Origin: JAYRSJ01 sp041920215
GTDB lineage: Bacteria > Pseudomonadota > Gammaproteobacteria > Burkholderiales > Burkholderiaceae_C
Reading direction: 5' to 3'
Assembly: GCA_041920215.1 (NCBI GenBank)
Contig: JAYRSJ010000006.1
Span: 62,001 to 126,000, forward strand
DNA: 64,000 nt
The position numbers and the translations under genes are program-made. Shown here one piece after another: positions 59,722-64,000 of the stretch (the first letter of the stretch is position 1; every line of letters starts with the position of its first letter). Under the pieces are notes generated by a model, which was not told the origin of the DNA, did not search any database, and saw nothing but the letters and a program-made list of their open reading frames with translations.

Positions 59722-60369
59722 TCAGGAGTTCTCGAGGACGATGCCCTCGATCAGATTGGCCACGTCTTCACACCGATCCGAGATCGACTCTAGCTGCTCG
59801 TAGATGGCCTTGAGCTTGATCAGCTCGCGCACATCCTCCTGCTCGCGGAACAGCTTGGACATGGCCGAGCGCATCACCCGGTCGGCGTCCGACTCCAACT
59901 TGTCGATCTCTTCACAGGTCTTGATCGCGGCCTCGGCCGTCTTGGGTTCGCTGAGCTTGGGCAGCAGGGTCACCGCATGCTGTACCCGCTCGCAGCATTT
60001 CGCGCTGAGTTCGCCCAGGCGCAGCACCTCATCGGGAATCGAACGCACGTCGTAGAGCGACATCGTCTCGGTCGAGTCCTGCAGCAGATCCAGGATGTCG
60101 TCCATCGCATTGATCAGGCCATGGATCTGTTCGCGATCGATCGGGGTGATGAAAGTGCGATGCAGCAGTCGATTGACCTCGGCGGTGACGCGGTCAGCCT
60201 GGTGTTCGGCCTTGTCGACTTCGGCGGCGTACTTTTCGCGCAGCGTGAGGTCGTTGTAGTTCTGGATCATCAGCATGAAGGCGCGTGCGCCCTCGACGAT
60301 CTGATCCCCATGTTCATTGAAAAGCTCAAAAAAATTGCCCTCACGGGGCAGCAGCTTGCCGAAAAGCAT
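59722..60369 (-). CDS. DUF47/PhoU-like regulator of phosphate transport
   Basis: A 215-residue all-helical protein. MLFGKLLPREGNFFELFNEH, KAEHQADRVTAEVNRLLHR and ISDRCEDVANLIEGIVLE with its E-x3-D-type metal motif are typical of Pit accessory proteins. Start is the ATG before LFGKLLP; 16 in-frame codons upstream are excluded. Confidence 0.92.
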   Translation of the reverse strand: MLFGKLLPREGNFFELFNEHGDQIVEGARAFMLMIQNYNDLTLREKYAAEVDKAEHQADRVTAEVNRLLHRTFITPIDREQIHGLINAMDDILDLLQDSTETMSLYDVRSIPDEVLRLGELSAKCCERVQHAVTLLPKLSEPKTAEAAIKTCEEIDKLESDADRVMRSAMSKLFREQEDVRELIKLKAIYEQLESISDRCEDVANLIEGIVLENS

Positions 60370-60480
60370 CAGAGACTCCGGTTTCTTTTGCACCGCAGAC
60401 CTGGCTCGGCGGCGCACTGTGTCGCTTGCGATTCATGAAACTGTCACAAACCGCAAAGACCGGATTGTAGTGGGGCGAAC

Positions 60481-60999
60481 TCAGCGCCTATGCAGCGGCT
60501 GCCCCAGACGCTGCAGCGCCTGCCCGGCCACCGCCGGCAGATAGCTATCGAGTCGAGCCGCCCCCGGCAACACGAGGTCCGGCGCCAACTCCAGTAGCGG
60601 GCGCAGCACGAACGCCCGCTCGTGCAGGCGCGGGTGCGGCAGCACCAGGCGCTCGCTGGCCAGCCGCACCGGGCCGTACAACAGCAGATCCAGGTCCAGC
60701 GTGCGCGGCGCATTGCGGTAGGACCGCTCGCGTCCTTGCTGCAACTCGATGGCCTGCAAGGCATCCAGCAGCGCCTCCGCGCCCAGACTGGTCTGCAGGC
60801 GGGCCACCGCATTCAGATAGTCGGGACCCTGTGCATCGACCGGGCTGCTGAGCCAGGCTGAGGAAACCGCATCGAGCCGGCTGCCGGGCAGACGATCCAG
60901 CGCCCGCAGCGCCGTCTCCAGCGCGGCCCGCAGATCGCCCAGATTGGCACCCAGACCGATGAAGGCCTGCACCGGCGGGGCCGGCAGTGCAATGCTCAT
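60481..60999 (-). CDS. folK: 6-Hydroxymethyl-7,8-dihydropterin pyrophosphokinase
   Basis: Folate synthesis kinase of 172 residues. QAFIGLGANLGDLRAALETA, SPVDAQGPDYLNAVARLQTS and the signature RTLDLDLLLYGP with LPHPRLHERAFVLRPLLEL are complete. Start overlaps the pcnB stop by four bases (ATGA). Confidence 0.97.
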   Translation of the reverse strand: MSIALPAPPVQAFIGLGANLGDLRAALETALRALDRLPGSRLDAVSSAWLSSPVDAQGPDYLNAVARLQTSLGAEALLDALQAIELQQGRERSYRNAPRTLDLDLLLYGPVRLASERLVLPHPRLHERAFVLRPLLELAPDLVLPGAARLDSYLPAVAGQALQRLGQPLHRR

Positions 61000-62609
61000 G
61001 CCGGGTCGCCGGACCCCGCCGTCGCGCCAGCGCCGGCCGCGCTCCGGCCACCGGGCTTGCGACGCCGGCGGCGCTTGCGTGCCGGTGCTGCCCCCTCCTC
61101 GGCCACTTCGCCTGCCGTCTCTCCAGGCGCCTCAGCGGACGGCGCGGCACCACTGACGCTCGACGCTGCCGCACGCGGCAGGCGATGAACCTTGCCGCCG
61201 CCGCTGCGACGCTGGCTCTCGCGCACCTGATCCAGCAGGGCGCGGCGCTCCTCCTCGTCGCCCAGGGCAAAGTCCTCCCACCAGTCCACCAGGCTGGGCT
61301 CCACCTCGCCGACCTCGCTGCGCAGCAGCAGAAAGTCAAAACCGGCCCGGTAGCGGGCCTGATCGACGAGGCCATAGGGCCCGTTGCCACTGCGACGCTC
61401 GAAGCGCGGCTGCATCATCCAAATCTCGCGCATATCGGCCGCCAGCTTGCCGCGGCCCGAGATGTCGCCGATGCGGGCATCGAAGACCTCGTCGATCGCC
61501 TGCTGCAGCGCCGGCACCGGCGCCTCGCCGCCCTCACGCAGCCGCTCCCAACGGCTCTGCACTTCGTGCCACAGCATGCAGGCCAGCATGAAGCTGGGTG
61601 CTACGCTGCGACCTTCGACCACGCGACGATCGGTGTCCTCGAAGGCGCGGCGCACGAAATCACCCCGCGCCCCTGGGTGCAACTTGCCCTCGGCATCGAG
61701 CACCGCGTCCAGCACCGGGAACACGCCACGCGCCAGACCTTGGCGCCGCAGCTCTTCCAAGCTGGCCAGCGAATGGCCGGTCTGCAGCAGCTTGATCATC
61801 TCGTCGAACAGGCGCGAGATCGGCACATTGCTCAGCAAGGCCGCCATGGACTTGACCGGCGCGCGGGTGGCAGGCTCCAGCGCAAAGCCCAGCTTGGCGG
61901 CAAAACGCACCGCACGAATGATGCGCACCGGGTCCTCCCGGTAGCGGGTCTCGGCGTCGCCGATGATGCGCAGCACCCGGGCACGCGCATCGCCCAAGCC
62001 GCCGTGGTAGTCCACCACCAGCTGGCGCTGTGGGTCGTAGTACAGCGCATTGATCGTGAAGTCCCGCCGTGCCGCATCCTCGATCTGAGGCCCCCAGACG
62101 TTGTCGCGCAAGACCCGACCCTCGGCATCGACCACATGGGATTTGCCGGCCAGTTCCTCCTTGGAGGTCTTCTCGTTGCCGGCCACCTGCTCGGCGCTGT
62201 CGTTGGCCAGCAGTGCGCGGAAGGTCGACACCTCGATCACCTCGTGCTCGCGCCCCCGGCCATAGACCACGTGGACGATGCGGAAGCGCCGGCCGATGAT
62301 GAAGGCGCGGCGGAACAGCGCCTTGACCTGCTCGGGCGTCGCATTGGTGGCCACGTCAAAGTCCTTGGGGCGCATGCCCAGCAGCAGGTCGCGTACCGCG
62401 CCACCGACGATATAGGCCTCGAAGCCGCCGTCGGTCAGGGTCTGCACCACCCGTACCGCACGCTCGTCCAGCAATTCTGGGTCGATGCGATGCTCGTCCA
62501 CGCCGATCTCGCGGCGCTGGCCCAGCACGGTCTTGCTGGACTTGGCAGCCTTGGCGGCGCGTGCCGCCGCCGGCTTGCCCAGCAGCTTGTCGATGAATTT
62601 CTTGATCAT
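60996..62609 (-). CDS. pcnB: Poly(A) polymerase I
   Basis: A 537-residue nucleotidyltransferase that adds 3' poly(A) tails and promotes RNA decay. VGGAVRDLLLGMRPKDFDVA gives the head motif, with the catalytic carboxylates in DFDVATNA. RRDFTINALYYDP and EDPVRIIRAVRFAAKLGF are the following family blocks. A basic, Arg/Lys-rich C-terminal tail (AEEGAAPARKRRRRRKPGG) suits RNA binding. Middle gene of the hda-HAD-pcnB-folK run, overlapping both neighbours by four bases. Confidence 0.96.
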   Translation of the reverse strand: MIKKFIDKLLGKPAAARAAKAAKSSKTVLGQRREIGVDEHRIDPELLDERAVRVVQTLTDGGFEAYIVGGAVRDLLLGMRPKDFDVATNATPEQVKALFRRAFIIGRRFRIVHVVYGRGREHEVIEVSTFRALLANDSAEQVAGNEKTSKEELAGKSHVVDAEGRVLRDNVWGPQIEDAARRDFTINALYYDPQRQLVVDYHGGLGDARARVLRIIGDAETRYREDPVRIIRAVRFAAKLGFALEPATRAPVKSMAALLSNVPISRLFDEMIKLLQTGHSLASLEELRRQGLARGVFPVLDAVLDAEGKLHPGARGDFVRRAFEDTDRRVVEGRSVAPSFMLACMLWHEVQSRWERLREGGEAPVPALQQAIDEVFDARIGDISGRGKLAADMREIWMMQPRFERRSGNGPYGLVDQARYRAGFDFLLLRSEVGEVEPSLVDWWEDFALGDEEERRALLDQVRESQRRSGGGKVHRLPRAAASSVSGAAPSAEAPGETAGEVAEEGAAPARKRRRRRKPGGRSAAGAGATAGSGDPA

Positions 62610-63274
62610 GCGAAGAGTTTCAGTTGAGGCCAGCCGCGCGCGGCCGCAATCGCGGCCAGGGCCGGTGTCGGATTGGTCGCCACCGGATGGCTGACCTGTT
62701 CCAGCAGGGGCAGATCATTGATCGAGTCGCTGTAGAAATGGACGCGCTCGAAATCCGGCCATTGTCGCCCCAAGCCGGCCAGCCATTGATGGACCCGCGC
62801 AATCTTGCCCGCCTGGAAAGAGGGCACACCCTGGATTGCGCCGGTGTAGCGCCCATCCGGCGTGCGCGCCAGGTCCACCGCGATCAGGTGCTCGACGCCG
62901 AAAGCGGCAGCGATAGGCGTGGTGACGAAGGCATTGGTGGCGGTGACGATGGCCACCAGATCGCCGGCCGCCTGATGCCGGCGCACCAGGTCCAGCGCCG
63001 GCGGCAGCAGCATCGGTGCCATCACCTCGTCCATGAAGCGCTGGCGCGCCGCGAAGGCTTCTTCCAGCGGACGCGAGCGCCAGACCGAGGTGGCGAAGTC
63101 TATATAGGCGTCCAGATTCAGCGCACCGGCCTGGTACTCGGCAAAAAAGGCGTCGTTGCGGCGCCGCCATTGCTCGCCGTCGGCCCAGCCGATGTCGACC
63201 ATGAAGCCGCCGAAGGCATGGTCGGAGTCATGCGGTATCAGGGTACCGTCGAGATCGAAAAGCGTGAGGTTCAT
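62606..63274 (-). CDS. HAD-superfamily IB phosphatase (SerB-like)
   Basis: A 222-residue HAD hydrolase: motif I LFDLDGTLIPHDSD, motif II around IVTATNAFVT, motif III Lys in QAGKIARVHQWL and motif IV FYSDSINDLPLLE. The cap region matches the IB subclass of SerB-like phosphatases. Natural substrate unknown. Overlaps pcnB and hda by four bases each. Confidence 0.92.
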   Translation of the reverse strand: MNLTLFDLDGTLIPHDSDHAFGGFMVDIGWADGEQWRRRNDAFFAEYQAGALNLDAYIDFATSVWRSRPLEEAFAARQRFMDEVMAPMLLPPALDLVRRHQAAGDLVAIVTATNAFVTTPIAAAFGVEHLIAVDLARTPDGRYTGAIQGVPSFQAGKIARVHQWLAGLGRQWPDFERVHFYSDSINDLPLLEQVSHPVATNPTPALAAIAAARGWPQLKLFA

Positions 63275-63942
63275 GAATGTCCTTGGTCGGCCAGCATCTG
63301 GCGCAGCAGCGGCACGGTGACAGCCCGCTTGCTGGCCAGCGCGAATTCGTCCAGACGGTCCAGCAAGGCCATCAGGTGTTTGAGATCACGGGCGAAGCGG
63401 GTCAGCAGATAGTCCATGACCTCGTCGCTCAGGAAAATGCCGCGACGGTCGGCGTCGCGGCGCAGTGCCGCCCTCACCTCATCCTCGCCCAGCGGCTGCA
63501 GCGCATAGATCGGCCCCCAGCCCAGGCGGCTGCGCAGGTCTTCGCGCAACGGCAGGTCCACCGGCGGCGCGGCACCGCAGGCCACCACCGCCAGGCCATG
63601 GCTGGCTGCCTCGATGAAGAGCTGGAAAGCCGCATGCTGCTGGCCGGCGTCATAGCGCTCGCAGTCGTCCATCAGCAAGAGGCTGGGCTGGCTGGGCAGT
63701 TCCCAGGGCAAGGCGGTATCGGCGTCGTACCAGCCCACCTGGGCTCCGGCCGACTGCCAGGCACCGGCCAGCGCGCGCAGCGCATGGGTCTTGCCGCTGC
63801 CGGGCGGCCCCCACAAAAAGACCGGTGGCTTGCCCGGCCGCAGGCTCTTGAGCTGAGCCAGTGCGGCGGCGTTCGCGCCAGGCAGGAGGTTATCAAAAGT
63901 GAAAACCGGCTCGGGGCCCAATGACAGCGGAATCTGCTTCAA
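63271..63942 (-). CDS. hda: DnaA regulatory inactivator Hda
   Basis: A 223-residue AAA+ protein that with the sliding clamp stimulates ATP hydrolysis by DnaA. The N terminus MKQIPLSLGPEPVFTFDNLL includes a clamp-binding motif (QIPLSL). Walker A is FLWGPPGSGKTHALRAL, Walker B SLLLMDDCERY, and the sensor/arginine region is RSRLGWGPIYALQPL. Starts 59 bases before the window end; the remaining bases to 64000 hold nothing recognisable. Confidence 0.95.
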   Translation of the reverse strand: MKQIPLSLGPEPVFTFDNLLPGANAAALAQLKSLRPGKPPVFLWGPPGSGKTHALRALAGAWQSAGAQVGWYDADTALPWELPSQPSLLLMDDCERYDAGQQHAAFQLFIEAASHGLAVVACGAAPPVDLPLREDLRSRLGWGPIYALQPLGEDEVRAALRRDADRRGIFLSDEVMDYLLTRFARDLKHLMALLDRLDEFALASKRAVTVPLLRQMLADQGHS

Positions 63943-64000
63943 GAGCGGCTCAATCCTGGTGATTGCGAGTGGACCGCAGCGCGGGGTGGTGGGAGGACAG

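Noticed and set aside
62104..62124. GCGCAAGACCCGACCCT near-match to the REP-like half
   Set aside because: One base differs and it lies in a conserved coding part of pcnB, so chance similarity is enough.

Overview
The window looks like a contiguous piece of chromosome from a high-GC betaproteobacterium of the order Burkholderiales. The Roseateles/Rubrivivax/Leptothrix neighbourhood is my best guess; it is inferred from gene content and order, not from any search. The cues are the surE-pcm-nlpD-rpoS-rlmD block, rpsP-rimM-trmD-rplS, hda-HAD-pcnB-folK, earP-efp with Arg32 in EF-P, a DUF3501/Fe-S/rubrerythrin block and a CobD/AmpE-like gene. Most of the window is housekeeping DNA, tightly packed, with many 4-base ATGA stop/start overlaps.

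Layout. 1-4708 (minus): rlmD (partial), rpoS, nlpD, pcm, surE. 4802-6649 (plus): a quinone oxidoreductase and an orphan LuxR-type response regulator. 6790-12766 (minus): tRNA-His, ppiD, tRNA-Val, an HU gene, pgsA, a TonB-C-like lipoprotein, uvrC. 12802-16981 (plus): earP, efp and a CocE-type hydrolase. 16960-19293: a lone acetolactate synthase large subunit divergent from an Lrp/AsnC regulator. 19315-28675 (minus): a 2OG-Fe(II) dioxygenase, yaaA, and an RND efflux locus (tetR, adaptor, RND pump, a Pcm-like protein, a rhodanese, tolC). 28838-35903 (plus): uppP, map, glnD, mnmH and three small membrane proteins.

35904-40126 looks like an accessory insert: a truncated serine-hydrolase remnant, a YtrA-type GntR regulator with a clear operator, an ABC ATPase, an unusual ABC permease with a large soluble domain, and about 450 bases with no recognisable gene. 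40127-43591 (minus) holds DUF3501, a GlpC-like Fe-S protein, a rubrerythrin and an alpha/beta hydrolase. tRNA-Ala(CGC) follows, then a solute-binding-protein gene interrupted by an amber codon, a thioesterase, an SGNH-like lipoprotein, and a SufR-like regulator with an MFS transporter. 48179-50684 (plus) carries a phosphatase, a pseudouridine synthase, a DUF938 methyltransferase and an SDR. Next come a chemoreceptor, a Tim44-domain protein, a CobD/AmpE-like protein, a Nudix hydrolase, the rpsP operon (minus), a GNAT and a TM2 protein (plus), and finally pit/DUF47 and the folK-pcnB-HAD-hda block (minus).

I did not find a convincing new defence or mobile system. The best leads are: the ABC permease with its soluble domain; the SufR-like regulator paired with an MFS exporter; the rubrerythrin/Fe-S/DUF3501 operon; the amber-interrupted binding protein; and three places where G or C homopolymers replace expected sequence (glnD, the tetR helix-turn-helix, the tRNA-Ala acceptor stem). 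The homopolymers may be a base-calling artefact rather than biology.
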